A stretch of DNA of 64,000 nt from Tenodera sinensis (Eukaryota > Arthropoda > Insecta > Mantodea > Mantidae), in assembly GCA_030765045.1 (NCBI GenBank), contig CM060965.1, forward strand, positions 20,288,085-20,352,084, read 5' to 3'. Positions 38,447 to 50,691 of the stretch are shown piece by piece. Below the pieces are notes generated by a model. That model was not told the origin of the DNA. It did no database searches and saw only the letters and a program-made list of their open reading frames with translations. Both the position numbers and the translations under genes were made by a program. The number at the start of each line of letters is the position of its first letter. Within the stretch, counting starts at the first letter, position 1.

Positions 38447-38586
38447 GGTACTTTTTTTATTTTTTTCTCAGATGTTTATGACAGAAAATATTTGTGAGGG
38501 TGTTGTGGGCGTCAGCTCATCAGCGGAAGTCTATACACCTCTATACACCACTTCTCGCAACACTAAGCTACCCACACTGTACCAAC

Positions 38587-39473
38587 TAGGGTTGCCAACA
38601 TTTAAAAGTAAAATTATCGTACCAGCCACTCAAAATTGTAGATTTGGATTCAAAATTATCGTACATCATAAACCAAACGCTATAACAATAAAAATATCGG
38701 TATAACACTTATGAAAATGTAATAGTAATGATGTTTATTATATATACTTACAACACTGATGGACTCAATCAGTATTACAACTTTAGTACTTACGTTCATC
38801 GCACTATTCATCATCTTCCTCAACTGTTGCAGCATTATACAAATTTGTTCTTGGGGTAAACCCTAACATTTTTTCGGTGACTTGCAGATTTTCTGACTCA
38901 CCACATTCTGTCATAACAGACAGAATAAGTTCATTTGCGGTATCTAGCGCCAATCTGTTTCTAACTGGTTTTTACTAAACCCAGTTTAGGAAAAACTTTC
39001 GCAAGAAGCTTTTGTGGGGCAACAAAACACAGACTATACGAACGAACTCATTAATAATGCAAAGGCCGCTAGTTCTTTTAAATCAGTATTTCCACCAAGG
39101 TGACACATGTGTTTAACAGCACTTCAGAAACTGCCAGGTTCAGGCATGTTCTTTATTTCACACGGAATAGCACGTATTCCGAGTTTTCTCCATTGATCAT
39201 CAATTTTCTGAACAGTGCCTTCTTCATTGAGATTACCAGATCTGGTCACACTGGCAACAAGAGGATAAAGGGAAGAAGGACTAGTAGGATATGAAATTGT
39301 TGCCTTAGAGGGGTGGAGACAGGCCATGAGGGCAAAAGTGATGTCGCTATTTGTAATTTGTTTCATTTCGCTGGCGTGACAAACCAGTGAAAATGATATT
39401 GCTCCGTTATCGAACTATCATACATTCAAATTATCGTACACCCCCATAATTATCGTACGAGTTGGCAACCCTG
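38587..39473 (-). mobile_element. hAT element, internally deleted, with 8-bp target duplication
   Basis: GTACCAAC flanks it exactly at 38579-38586 and 39474-39481. Terminal inverted repeats: TAGGGTTGCCAAC at the left, and CAGGGTTGCCAACTCGTACG read inward from the right, with further tandem-like ttatcgtac motifs at both ends. The size is 887 bp. Inside on minus are the last codons of a hAT transposase. Confidence 0.85.
38811..39090 (-). pseudogene. hAT transposase C-terminus
   Basis: Read on minus: ELAAFALLMSSFV (stop) then KVFPKLGLVKT, and in a shifted frame VRNRLALDTANELILSVMTE...LGFTPRTNLYNAATVEED-stop. This fits the hAT dimerisation domain (LA...SNAxxERxFSxLxLVKTxxRNRL), although the ERxFS core is damaged. 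Stops and at least one shift are present, and the catalytic region is deleted. Confidence 0.65.
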
Positions 39474-39481
39474 GTACCAAC

Positions 39482-41653
39482 GTTCCTGTTCATCTTCGTT
39501 GCTTGTTACCCTATCTTGTTTCTAAGAGCGACAGGAGATGCCTCGGTTATTAATCAATCTTTTTATATCGGATTTCCAGCTCAGTACCTGGCAGTGTACC
39601 ACCGGAAGTGACGTCGCCCACACTTGGACAACATCCATCATATCCTACGCTTGGGTGCCTATCGGCCTCGCGGCGGCTGCATACAGACGGAGTAAACATA
39701 TGCACCTATGTCAACTTCTGAGGTAAGTGCGAGTGTCACTGTTTTATGTGCCAGGTGGTCGACCTTTCCATTGGTACATACTACAACGGAAAACTGACGA
39801 TAAGAGCAATTTCGTGTAATATACACAAACATGTGGTGATGTGTAACTCATCCATTTGCACTCCAAACACCACAAATCACAACTTCTGTAAAAGATTATT
39901 GAAATCCTAAAAAAGGCTTAAAAGGAATGCAATTTTTTCTTTTCTTTGGGCCATACGTAGAGCACTTGTCCCCCGCACATTTGATCTGAACCCCATAGAA
40001 CCAGCTTGGACCAAGTGAACGAATGTCTAGGGAAATGCATATAACAGGTGAAATTCTGCAGCAATTATGCTTAGGATATAAACAAACTGCCAACGTAATT
40101 GCAAACACCTAGAGACGGTGAAGCTCATTACTGGAAGAAAAATTGTAGAGCGAAAAAACTTCCTTTGCCTGGGAGATGACAGTAACGATTCATTTTCCTC
40201 TTTCTTCTCCAGTGAAAATGAACACACTCCTTTTTGAGATTGGTACATGTTGTTTGTAAGCTTTTAACTACAGATTTCGAGATCATTTAGTTCTTCGCTT
40301 TAAGTTTGCAAGCGTACATACTCTAAAGTTGGCACTACTGCTGCAAGCCTAGCCAAAGGGGCGGATATCACGATGCAGTTGAATTGTTTACCGAACTCCT
40401 GACTGATTGCACTCAGGCCACGGACCGTGAACCGGTGAACAGACAATAAGGTCAACCTACGACAATAGTAATGGTGACCAAGGACATACCCAGAGAGTGA
40501 GGGGGGGGGGGGGTGGGGACGGCGGGAGGGGGGGGGGTGTCGCTCTCCTCACCGAGCAAAACATTGATTAAAAATATGCAAGCTGGAACATAAATCTCAA
40601 AGCTAAAAGAAAAAATTGGACACAATATTAGTAAAATGAATATACAAGGGTTTTGTGAATCCTTTATAATTTTTTAGTAATTTATGAAAAGAAATTGTAT
40701 GGTATTTTACAGTCCCATGTTCGTCAGGGAGATCTGGACTTGTCAGTAGTGAAGGAATGATCAAAATCGGTGACTGGGCCTTGAGATTACCCTACATACA
40801 CATCAATATTCAGTGACAATAGGAACCATATACTAAATCATTGGCAAATATGTCTACATTCCAATGCTAGGCAATATTATTGCAGATATGACTGACGATG
40901 TTCACTATAACACCAGTAATATCAGCAGGATATTACAAGTTGAGCAGAACAGCAACAACGAATTTGGGTAAATTGTTACAACTTTACTGTCACAAAGAAG
41001 ACGCATGCTAATGTTCAAAAACATTTCAAACCACAGCACCTTTAAAAGAATTAATAAAGCTATGGTATGTTATGAAAGCTTGGTGGGAAGATCTACCTTC
41101 TTCTGAAGACTTAAGTGCAGAAGATTTTCGATTTCAATCGTTCCATAACCTCTATCATTTAACAGTATCATCAGTCCCGCCAACTTCGCTAATTAGGTTT
41201 CTGGTTTTCTTTCTTTTTTGTACTGTTTAATAACTAATGTTTATTAAACTTTACCTTGTGGAATATTACTTTTCGTTACTACAATCAATGAATTAATTTA
41301 TTTTTGTTGTGACTTACTAGAATATCCTCAAATACACATGTGCTTTATATTGTGTTTGTTATAAACTATTCTGGTTTATTGTGACCGAATTTCATGGATC
41401 CGTTCTTATGCTCCGAAAAGATGTGTAAAATTCCCTTTCATATGCTTAGTTATGAGAAAATCGTCTGGAGGTGAAACTCAAAACTATACATATAGCTAAT
41501 TATTTAAGAAAATAGCTTGACATGCTGTTATTAGATCTATGATATTGAACCAAAGATGACAACCGAAAACAATTTAGTTAATGTTTCCAAAGACCTGTAT
41601 AAGCAAGACAACACCCCAAACTTGAGGAAAATGCATGAATTTGTTTGGCCACT
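39482..41653. other. Spacer with no supported gene
   Basis: Frames of 60-75 codons only, without motifs. It contains the G-rich tract at 40501. Confidence 0.4.
40501..40537 (+). repeat. G-rich tract, G-quadruplex candidate
   Basis: G13, T, G4, AC, GG, C, GGG, A, G10: at least four G-runs of three or more within 37 bp. Alternative strand alignment or sequencing error in the long runs is possible. Confidence 0.8.
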
Positions 41654-41661
41654 TTCTGGAA

Positions 41662-42545
41662 CAGCGGTGCTCAACTGTAGGCAGGTAAGGGGAGGTTGAA
41701 ATCACCTCCTTCCATCCGCTGGGGTAGAATGGCGCATTGATTTGTTGTTGCTTAGTTCCAGTGGCGGCACTGTGTCACCATTTTCATTACATGAAACCAA
41801 AGGCGTACGCATTCATATTCTACTCCTGATTAACCTACGAGGTTTCTGAGGATACTTTTTGGGCACGATTTACGTTTCAGTCTTCAATATTTGGTGTAAA
41901 AGATGAAGTGTACAGTCTCAAAAGATAAGAAAGGTGATTGCAACTTATCTTGCTGCGATACTCACTTTTAATGTAATTCATTTTTGAAAATGTTTATCCG
42001 CAGATATAAGTGGAGCCAAAGACTGCGATTAAACTAGATGCAAACAAACGTAATCTCGGATACTCACAGCAGGGCAGAGACCTAATTAATTCCCAACCTT
42101 CTTTCTCAGAACATTTTACGGTCGTGGAATTCTGCAATGCAAGCAGTCTCGTGTTTTGTAGCTCGTGTGAGGCCTCACAACATGGAAATTACAAAAGTGC
42201 AAAATATTCAATTTTGGTTTCAAATGCTTTTAGGCCTTTAAATTGTGAAGAGAATGTGTCGTTCAATTGCTTCAAAAGTTCGTTGTATTTTTCCAGGAGA
42301 ATAACGTTTACCGTGAACACGGAACGTAAGCAAGGGAAATAGTATAAATCTGCAACTACCAGTCTTACAAATCAAGCACTTAACTTTATCGTCTTCATCT
42401 CGAAAACAAAAATATTCGTCCTCCCACTGAATTGTATGCACTACAACTCTGAAGCAGGCCTGACTCTCCTTACCTTGGTCAGTGGTGGGGGGAAAATAAC
42501 ATGTGTAGGGGAAGCGAGCGCGTGCTACACTGTTGAGCAACCCTG
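41662..42545 (-). mobile_element. hAT element (Charlie/ZBED-like), internally deleted, with 8-bp target duplication
   Basis: TTCTGGAA flanks it exactly at 41654-41661 and 42546-42553. Terminal repeats: CAGCGGTGCTCAACTGTAGG at the left and CAGGGTTGCTCAACAGTGTA from the right, the CAGnGGTTCTCAAC-type end of many hATs. The size is 884 bp. On minus it codes the two ends of a transposase with the middle missing. Confidence 0.9.
41877..42500 (-). pseudogene. BED-finger hAT transposase, N- and C-terminal parts
   Basis: Near 42440-42370 codons read QWEDEYFCFRDEDDKVKCLI then CKT, the start of a BED-type zinc finger as in ZBED/SCAND3-like proteins (CxxC seen; the His pair is missing). From 42299 another frame reads LEKYNELLKQLNDTFSSQFK, SLPCCEYPRLRLFASSLIAV, FGSTYICG-stop-TFSKMNYI and ends at TGA 41877-41879. 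This matches the hAT C-terminal domain (FGSTYxCExxFSxM). It has two in-frame stops, one frame change, and no catalytic Asp/Glu region. Confidence 0.85.
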
Positions 42546-42707
42546 TTCTGGAATCGATGGTTCCTGAAACAGAACTTTTCGGTCATCACAATTCGTGGGG
42601 ATCAGAGAATCAATGAAAATTGGATGTGTTAAAGCCTTCATCCAAATGAATCATTAGGAATCTTGTGTGGAAGTGCATTAAACATTAAAGCAGAACAAGA
42701 CCTTCCA

Positions 42708-42860
42708 AGTTCAAATTTCGGTTAGGACTAGTTATCCCGATAAGGCTTCTTCTCAGGTTTTCTTTGTCTCGAGAAAATGAGTGTAACTTGTAAGTTTATG
42801 GACTTCTGGCTCATCTAAGCCCATTTCATTCATCATATTCATTCATGGGACATATGGTCA
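42708..42860 (+). mobile_element. SINE fragment, family S4
   Basis: aagttcaaatttcggttagg (B box), then ttctcaggttttctttgtct and tttatggacttctggctcat align with 13200-13350. The A box is lost. Confidence 0.5.
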
Positions 42861-43786
42861 ACGAAAAAAGTGCATTTAGAAGTATGTTTGGTATGGCTGG
42901 TGCACAATGTCAATATTGTCAACAAACTCAATGGAAACAAATAAATTGGTCTACATCTCGTACTTTATACAAACCAGATTTTGTCTATAAATTAACAATT
43001 TTATTCATTCTTAATATCATTAATTTTTAGCATACTTACTACAGACTTTTAACTACTAATGTTTGCATTCACGATTTTAGTGTAATGAAAGTAATATAGT
43101 TCATAAATAGTAATTTTGTTTCTAACTGCCTGTGATTATTATTTTAAATGTTTAATTTAGAGGTAAATACTTGCTGTAATAATGAAAGTCAAGCGTGCTT
43201 TATGTCAATGATTGCTCTAACAGGAGAGAGAAGCAAGTGGGTTGAGGGGTATTGTCAACCAACTGACCTGAGTGACCCATTCATTCATACTGAGTCAGGA
43301 AATCGGTCACCATACAGTTCACTAACCTTGGACGTGACGACACGAGCTGCAGGCAGATTATGTGCCTGCCCACCCTCAAGAGGTTTTGCACAACGTTTTT
43401 GCTTAGGGAGGTATATAACAATGACCGCTTTTAGTTAGGATGCTTAAATGGGTAGGAAGCAGCAAGTTGCTGCTCGATGGCTGGCGGTTTGGTGCAGCGG
43501 CTCTTCTATAACTCTGATGGAACTGGATTTACGTTCATTTTGGATGGGAAAAATGTTGAAGCCAATCAGTTCTTGGAAGAATTAAGAAAGCAACTCAGCT
43601 TTCACAGCTGACGAATGCTCCAGTGTTGCCCTCTGTGCCCACAAGCCATACAGGGAAATCCGGTGTCGCCTGAAGGGACAAGAAACCTAACTGGGACACT
43701 GATGCACTGTCCAAGAACTTTTCAGCCCGACCCCTAATTCAACTTCCACGTATGGAACGGAAAACCTTGAGCAAGGAATACATTTT
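42861..43786. other. Spacer with an unrecognised 96-codon frame
   Basis: The frame 43148-43438 (+) has no motif known to me. No shared repeats. Confidence 0.3.
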
Positions 43787-44637
43787 TACTTTCTCTACTG
43801 ATAAGTAGGGGAAGTGTTGTATTACACCCAAAAATTCGATGTCCAGATTTCACCGGAAATATGTTTTGAGGCCCCCTGAATCCAAAAAAAGCATTTTTTG
43901 AAAAAGGTCCGTGTGTGTGTCTGTGTGTTTGTCAGTCTGTGGACAGCATAACTCAAAAATGAAAAGTCGGTTAAAAGCCAAACTTGGTATTTAAGTTTAA
44001 TGTCTTTCAAGGATGTCACACGAAGATTTTGAAGAAAATAGCCCCACCCTACACTACCCTTTACATGGAAGATTTTTCGAAAATTTTGATTTTCTTGAAA
44101 ATGGCTCTAACGATTTTGATTAAAATGTCATATGTTTGAGATATTTTGATGACAAATGAAATGTATATCTTGAATTTTCTGGCTATAGCCCCTGTAGTCG
44201 TATTTACTCTGGACGACTTTTGCGTAACCGGTAAACCGTTAGAGATAGACCAAATCATACTATACAAAAAATGTAGATCTTGCTAAAATACACAATTTAT
44301 GTCTCAATAAATTTTCTTGTAGGGTGAACCATTTTGGAGATATTCCTTGTTATGTGTGTGAGTTTCGGAAAACTTAGAACTTTCGTGAAATGGATCATCG
44401 TTGTTCATTTTTTTATATGTTAATCGTGCAAAGAGAACGGAATCTCAAAGGCCAAAAAGATTTGACTGTTGCACAAAGCTTCTGTATTCTAATATCTCCC
44501 TTGCACCTACAAGGACATAAGCAATAAGATAATTTGTACGAATGTTTATCTTAACTAACATGGGTATATAGGAATAAGAGTTTGTTAGAAAGGTTAGTAC
44601 AAGAGTAGAGAAAGTCATGTGAGTGCAACACATCAGA
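43787..44637 (+). mobile_element. Family R copy, best full-length reference (851 bp)
   Basis: Start tactttctctactgataagt. A five-pair hairpin (ctact/agtag) is degraded here by one base. Short GT tract; end agtagagaaagtcatgtgag then tgcaacacatcaga. Flanks are catttt and tttttatttc, compatible with insertion between Ts. Confidence 0.9.
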
Positions 44638-45030
44638 TTTTTATTTCATAGCTACCATGGATAAGGAGAGAGGGGGGGGGGAGAGCAAAGGTTGTTAATG
44701 TGTCTCAAACATTGTAGGCCAAGGCATCTCTATATTGTGCTTGTTTGAGATGGAGGAGCCTATTAGAGCTGAACAGACTCCCATGCTGAAAGACCAACGC
44801 CTGCATCCTACTCAAGGCTATCGTGCTTCAATGAGTAGCAGTGGGACGCACTAAGCCAACCTTAAAATGTTACTTCTTCATGTTAGTAAACACAAGGCCA
44901 TGTAGTGAGAAGGCAAAGCCCTCTGTGTAGATGCCATAAGAAGGAAACAAGCAAGTTGCGCTAACAGGGCACCGTTGGAAATATCTCTGCTTATCTGGTT
45001 TAGCAAAATAATATAACAATTCAGATAGGT

Positions 45031-45740
45031 GCCATTTACACGACTTTCTCTACACACTCTTCTACAAACTAGGTATAAAATATTTTATATTCGTATAAAA
45101 CTTTATTCTTTTATATAGTTCTTAAAAAACTTTCATTACACACCTACACATTTCGTGGCATAGGAAGAATAAAACAGGCTGAAGTGATAGTCAGAACGTT
45201 CGAAATTTCACAATAACGAATTACACACCAGAAAGTATAACTATTTGAAAATTCAAAGCAATAACAAAGAATATCGTGGTAGTGGCTAACTCCACAAACA
45301 TTTCTGACATAAATTGTGTCTTTACACATTTTTCTTAGTAAACTTTGCATACATACCTGTTACGTTCCACCAATTATACAAGCATCATTCTGAGTGAGAA
45401 AGATTTTACAAGCTTTTCTCCCTTTTGTCAAGCAAATACCTGTCCTCGATTTAATGGCATTTTAATGAAAATCGTTACAGCCAGTTTTGAGAAAATAAAA
45501 AATAAAGCATTTCCCTTGCAAGCAGTATTTAACCGACTTTTCGTTTCTGGGTTATGCTGCTCACATACATTCAGGCAGACATACAGAAAGAAACACACAG
45601 AGAAGTTTTTCTAAAATGTTTCTCTTTCTTTCTGTATTTTTTTAAAATTCTTTTTTTATTTAGGGACTCTCAAGATATATATTTCCGGTGAAATCTCGAT
45701 GGGATGGAATTTCTTCTAGTTACGCAGCAAAATAGGTAAA
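45031..45740 (-). mobile_element. Family R copy, diverged
   Basis: Starts acgactttctctacacactc. The body has gtcagaacgttcgaaat-type text and gggttatgctgctcacatac. The far end is eroded near ggaatttcttctagttacg. Confidence 0.7.
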
Positions 45741-46230
45741 AAGGATATTTTTGTCACATAATGCAGCCATACGAGAGAGACATAATTAATCGAAGAAGTT
45801 AAGATGTCCTCTTCTTCCGGCTCTTTTTAATATATACAGGGCGATTCAATAAAACCACATTTTTGCAATTATACAGTACACACTAGTGATATTTACATAA
45901 ATTAACAAATGTACGATATTAACGTCAACAAAATCTCATGTTGCGCAGCATAGCAAACATTTTACTTCCACAAATGGTCTTTAATTCAGTGACGACAATC
46001 TGGCAACCTCAAAGACTTTTGTAACATATGAAGTGATAAGTGCATAGAATTTCTAGGGCTCATTTTAAGCCAAATGATTAAAATTGTATAGTCTTAATGT
46101 TTATAAGAAACGCAGCCATCTTTAAATGTTCCGGCCCAGTATGATGTTCTATTATAACCCCTAAACTTTCTTGATGTTATGTTTTCAGCATTTAGTATAT
46201 CCCAAATGTTATATTTTTCATTCAGTCAAC

Positions 46231-46231
<1 letters not shown>
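45741..46231. other. Spacer; possible transposon end at 45833
   Basis: tatatacagggcgattcaat resembles a Tc1/mariner or similar terminal repeat, but no partner end was found. Confidence 0.3.
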
Positions 46232-46317
<86 letters not shown>

Positions 46318-46331
46318 TGATGATGATGATG

Positions 46332-46424
<93 letters not shown>
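46232..46424. repeat. (AAT)n(GAT)6(AAT)n array
   Basis: AAT units on both sides of a block of about six GAT units (46315-46332). Confidence 0.95.
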
Positions 46425-48277
46425 GGTAATAATTCTGAAAGTTATTGAAAATCATTTTAGGGTGAAACTAGTTATATTTTATAAAGTTGTCATGCATAAC
46501 ATTTTAAATAGGTGTCCCATATTATGTTTTGCTGAAAGTACATATATGTTTAAAAAAAACACTCCACTATCTCTTTTGAATATTTCAAAGAGTTATTTGT
46601 AAAAATAATGTCTCTAAAAATGTATAACTCGTGGAATATTTGAAAATTACATGAACCTATAATCCACAAAACTATGTGTAAAGGTTCAATATTTCAAGTA
46701 CCATTCATTTAATTTTGATGGCATTTGTATAGAATGGAAATTGGAAGATAACCTCAATGGTTGTGGAACAATTCTGTATTGTTCTAAATATCATTAAAAT
46801 ATTGAAGATAGGAGTTTCGTTTTCAAAACTAAAATAGCAAAGGCAGAGACAGAAGCAAGACATAAAACAAGAAAGTGAGAAAAAAAAAAAAAAAAGAGAA
46901 ATCGCTGATAAACCAGCTTTACAAAGTTATCCTCCTCGACATTTTTCCTAAACTATTTCTCCATTTCACAATAAAACCAGGTTAACTTTCCCTCCCGATC
47001 TATGATATAGCAAAGAAGATGAGATTTCCTAGAAACCTGCAGGACCAGCAAGAGGTAAGAGAAGGCCACAAAATATTCTTTAAGAACTGTATTTAAACGC
47101 AAGTTTATGGAGATCTCAGAATTGCCGCCTCGGTGAACATCTCTTCTGTGAGAAAGCTATCATTGGGATACCGAGAAGTGTTGGGGAATCGCAAAAACCT
47201 AATAGAACAATAACAGCAAGAAATGACATCTTATTTTTCTGTTATTCATTATTACCTTTTTTCTTATAGGTATTTTGTTTTCCACTGTATCTGCACTGAT
47301 TCCTGTAACGAGAAAACCTTTCACGTTCTCCGTGTTTTTTCTCTAAGGACTTGCCTCAGTACTTTTCCTTTCGTTTTATTCACTTTGCTGCATACTAGTA
47401 GAAATATCCACCGTGTCCCAAGGCTTTGATAGTTTTGTAAAATATCAATTTTTCAAATATTACACTTAGGCCCGGTTGCTAAAAGTTAATCTGAGTTCAA
47501 CCATCTGGAAATGATACTCAAACTGAACTTACAATTTTGGTTGTACAAACCTTGATCTAAATTTATGGCATCTTGATCTAAGATCAAATCTAATTGGTGA
47601 ATTTTTTCTAGTTAACTTGATTGAACATAGATCAGCAGAACTACATAAGGAACAAAGAAATAATACAGCTTTACATAAAATAATAACATGGTAAATAATA
47701 CATTTTTGTACTTTTTTGGATAATGGGAGTATTGTTTCAAATTATATTATGTTATATAAAAAAATTTTACAGCAGCAGAAGAAACTGATTGTTTCTAAAC
47801 TGGAAGATTTTTCACAAATGGAAAATTGTTAAATTATTGTGTTTGAGCCTTATTTCTAGAAAACTCAAAAAGTGAAATCAATTTGGAATTGCGTTCTTCA
47901 AATTTAGGAAAAAAATTGAACTTAAATATGCTTTGATTCAATAATTTTTAAAAATATACAAATAAAGCTATTAATTAGATAAATACACATTATCCAATTA
48001 TGTTTATTATTATAATAGATTATCTGTTAATACAAAGTTACATTTTTCACAATAAATATTAGGGTGTTCATAACGTCCTTGGTGCTATCAATTAACTTGA
48101 ATAAAATCTACGTCAAACTAAAATGTTATGATTAAAAATAATGTTATTTCACAATAAAAATGTACACATTAACCATTTTGATATACAATTGACAGTGTCT
48201 TTCTGCTATATTTAAAATCTCTACCGAGCTTCTACCATGTAGTTTTTTTCTGAGAAACTGAAACTGCGTCGGTTTTT
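46425..48277. other. AT-rich spacer, nothing firmly recognised
   Basis: aggcccggttgctaaaagtt at 47469 resembles a PIF/Harbinger-type end, but no matching opposite end was found. A 68-codon frame (47223-47429) has no features. Confidence 0.35.
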
Positions 48278-48292
48278 TATTCCACTATATGT

Positions 48293-49065
48293 TGTTGTTA
48301 GCTAATGGTGGATTTCTGACAATGAAGTCATTAATCCTCTTGCTCTCCAATATTTTTCACCGATGGATGGGGCACTAGAAGTGGCCGGGCATATTTGAAG
48401 GTGGTCTCGATCCATTTCCTCTTGCAGATCACATAGAGGACAGAGTGGTGAAGAATATATCCCAATTCTGTTTAAATGTTTTGCCAGACAATCATGTCCT
48501 GTAATCAACCTGAAGGTTGCAACTGCTGTTTTTCGAGGATACTCAGGAATTACTGTTTGAATGTTTGGTAGTTCTCATCGTTTATTCTTTGATTTTTCAT
48601 AGTAATATTTTGCAATAATTTTTTTGAATTCAGAATTGACTAATCTTTTAGCTGCATAAAATGGTAGATTAACTATAGATTTCTGCACATTGCCGGTACC
48701 CTTTTTTGCAAGAAAATCAGCTTTCTCATTACCACTCAGTCCACAGTGAGCTGGTATCCATTGGAAGACTAGGTGTTTTTGAAGTGCTGTTAGATGGGTA
48801 AGGATTTTCCAACATTCTATAATTGTTTGGTTTTTTGGTGACAACTTGGACGTAATTGCTATAATTGCCGCCCTGGAATCTGAGAGAATAACTGCTTGCT
48901 GAAAATGTGAAATTCTATACAAAAGATTTTGTAGGGCCATTCGAATTGCTTCAATTTCTCCATCAAAGTTAGTAGTTCCATAACTTAAAGATTTGTAATA
49001 GGAAAAGAGGTGATATGTGACTCCAGCACCTGCTCCATCTCGGTTTGATATCAATGATCCATCAG
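48293..49065 (-). mobile_element. 5'-truncated RNase H LINE with 15-bp target duplication
   Basis: TATTCCACTATATGT flanks it exactly at 48278-48292 and 49066-49080. It begins on minus within the RNase H domain at TDGS and ends a few bases after the stop codon in an acaacaaca tail. The long exact duplication shows a fairly recent target-primed insertion. Confidence 0.9.
48302..49063 (-). pseudogene. LINE Pol C-terminus: RNase H and CPLC motif, one nonsense codon
   Basis: One open frame except for a TGA at 48575-48577 (context KNKR-stop-ELPN, probably from TGG). Visible RNase H residues: Asp in TDGS, Glu in DGEIEAIRMAL, Asp in LSDSRAAI, and the WIPAHCGLSGNEKADFLAKK block. The C-terminal part reads RLITGHDCLAKHLNRIGIYS then CPLCDLQEEMDRDHLQICP. 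RNase H in a LINE points to the I/R1/Loa-type groups. Reverse transcriptase and endonuclease are lost by truncation. Confidence 0.85.
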
Positions 49066-49080
49066 TATTCCACTATATGT

Positions 49081-49773
49081 TTATACTTGTAACATACAAT
49101 ATCTACGAGAAGTGGAGAGAACTGGCCTATAGAGCACTCAAAAATTGGAGGCCATTTGCGCAATATCTTAACAGCATAAAGTTTGAGTTATTGCAATTAT
49201 TGTAACATAATAATAAAATAAATAAGATAATGTAGACCATGTAATACAGCTACAGTCATGGGGCATGGTGATTAGTTAAAATAAATAAATAAATGAATTA
49301 ATAAATAAATAAAATAAAATAAAATAAAATATTTTTTTACAAAAAATGAATGCTGTGGCGGCATTTTTAGCAACTTAATCTCTCCTTAAGTGAAAAGAAA
49401 GAGCAGCCGTACTACCAAAACGTTTGTACTACAGTGATAGATACTCGTACACGAGTTTCAGTTGTCCACTCTGGTAATTACGGAAGACATATGAGAATTC
49501 CAAGTGAGTTTTACATCAAGATAATGGGATTTGTCTTAAATGACGCGGCTGGCAGCCCACTACTCCCGCGGCACTGCCGTGCGAAACCGGCCCAAGATAA
49601 TGTGAAGCATGTGAAATAATATGTTCAGTCTCTCAGTCGTTATAACAGCTGTTCCAAGTTACATATGCATCTATACTAATCTGGCAACAGTGGAAAACAT
49701 TATTGAACACTCCAAGTGTCTATTGGTTCCTGTCTTTGAATTCTCGAGCGTATGATGCTTTGAACGTAACATC
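49081..49773. other. Spacer with (AAATA)n-rich stretch
   Basis: 49285-49332 is a taaataaat/aaaat low-complexity run. Nothing else recognised. Confidence 0.5.
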
Positions 49774-49900
49774 TACTTTCTCTACTAGTAAGTAGTGGAA
49801 GTATTGTATTCCATCCAAAAATTCGATGTCGAGATTTCACCGAAATATATTTTTTAGGCCTCCTTAATAAAATAAAAAAAAAAAACGTTTGAGAAAAAGG

Positions 49901-49972
<72 letters not shown>

Positions 49973-50691
49973 TGTCTGTCTGTCTGTCTGTCAGTCTGTG
50001 GATAGCATAACTGAAAAACGAAAAGTCGGTTAAAAACCAAAGTTGGTATTTATGTTTAATGTGTTTCAAGTATGTAACACTAAGATTTTGAAGAAAATTC
50101 CTCCACCCTAAGCTACCCTTTACATGGACAATTTTGCGAAAATTTTGATTTTCTTGAAAATGGCTCTAATGATTTTGATTAATATGACATATGTTTGAAA
50201 TATTTTTATGACAAATGAAATGTATATTTTGAATTTTCTGGCTATGGCCTGTGTAGTCCTGTTTATTCTGGGTGACTTTTGAATAACTTGTAAACCATAA
50301 GAGATAGACCAAATCTTACTATACAAAAGTGTAGATCTCGCTAAAATACACAATTTATGTCCAAAACATTTTTTGTAGAGTGAACCATTTCGGAGTTATT
50401 CCTTGTTATTTGTGTCAGTTGCGGAAAAAAAAATCATCTAATACAACATCGTTGTCCATTTGTTATATGTTAACTGTGCAAAGAGAGCTGATTTCAAAGC
50501 TTTAAAAGATTTGACTATCACTCAAAACCTACTGTATTCCCATATTCCCCTTGCACCTACAAGGAAATAAGCAATAAGATAAATTTCTGCAAATGTTTAT
50601 CTCAACTAACACGAAGAAGATATAGGAATAAGAGTTTGTAAGAATGGTTAGTACAAGAATAGAGTAAGTCATATGAGTGCAACACATAAGA
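49774..50691 (+). mobile_element. Family R copy, full length, with long (GT)n
   Basis: Start tactttctctactagtaagt; (GT)n 49902-49970 followed by ctgtctgtctg repeats; end atagagtaagtcatatgagt then gcaacacataaga. Confidence 0.9.

Noticed and set aside
44445..44633. Repeated short peptide (MCCTHMTFST...) seen also at 18606, 21027, 50529 and 59456
   Set aside because: It lies in the same terminal part of family R copies in both orientations. Similarity comes from the repeat, and stops fall at different places.
45833..45860. Possible Tc1/mariner terminal repeat (tacagggcgattcaataaaa)
   Set aside because: No matching second end and no transposase codons nearby.
47469..47600. PIF/Harbinger-like end aggcccggttgctaaaagtt
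   Set aside because: No inverted partner or TTA/TAA duplication could be located within reach.
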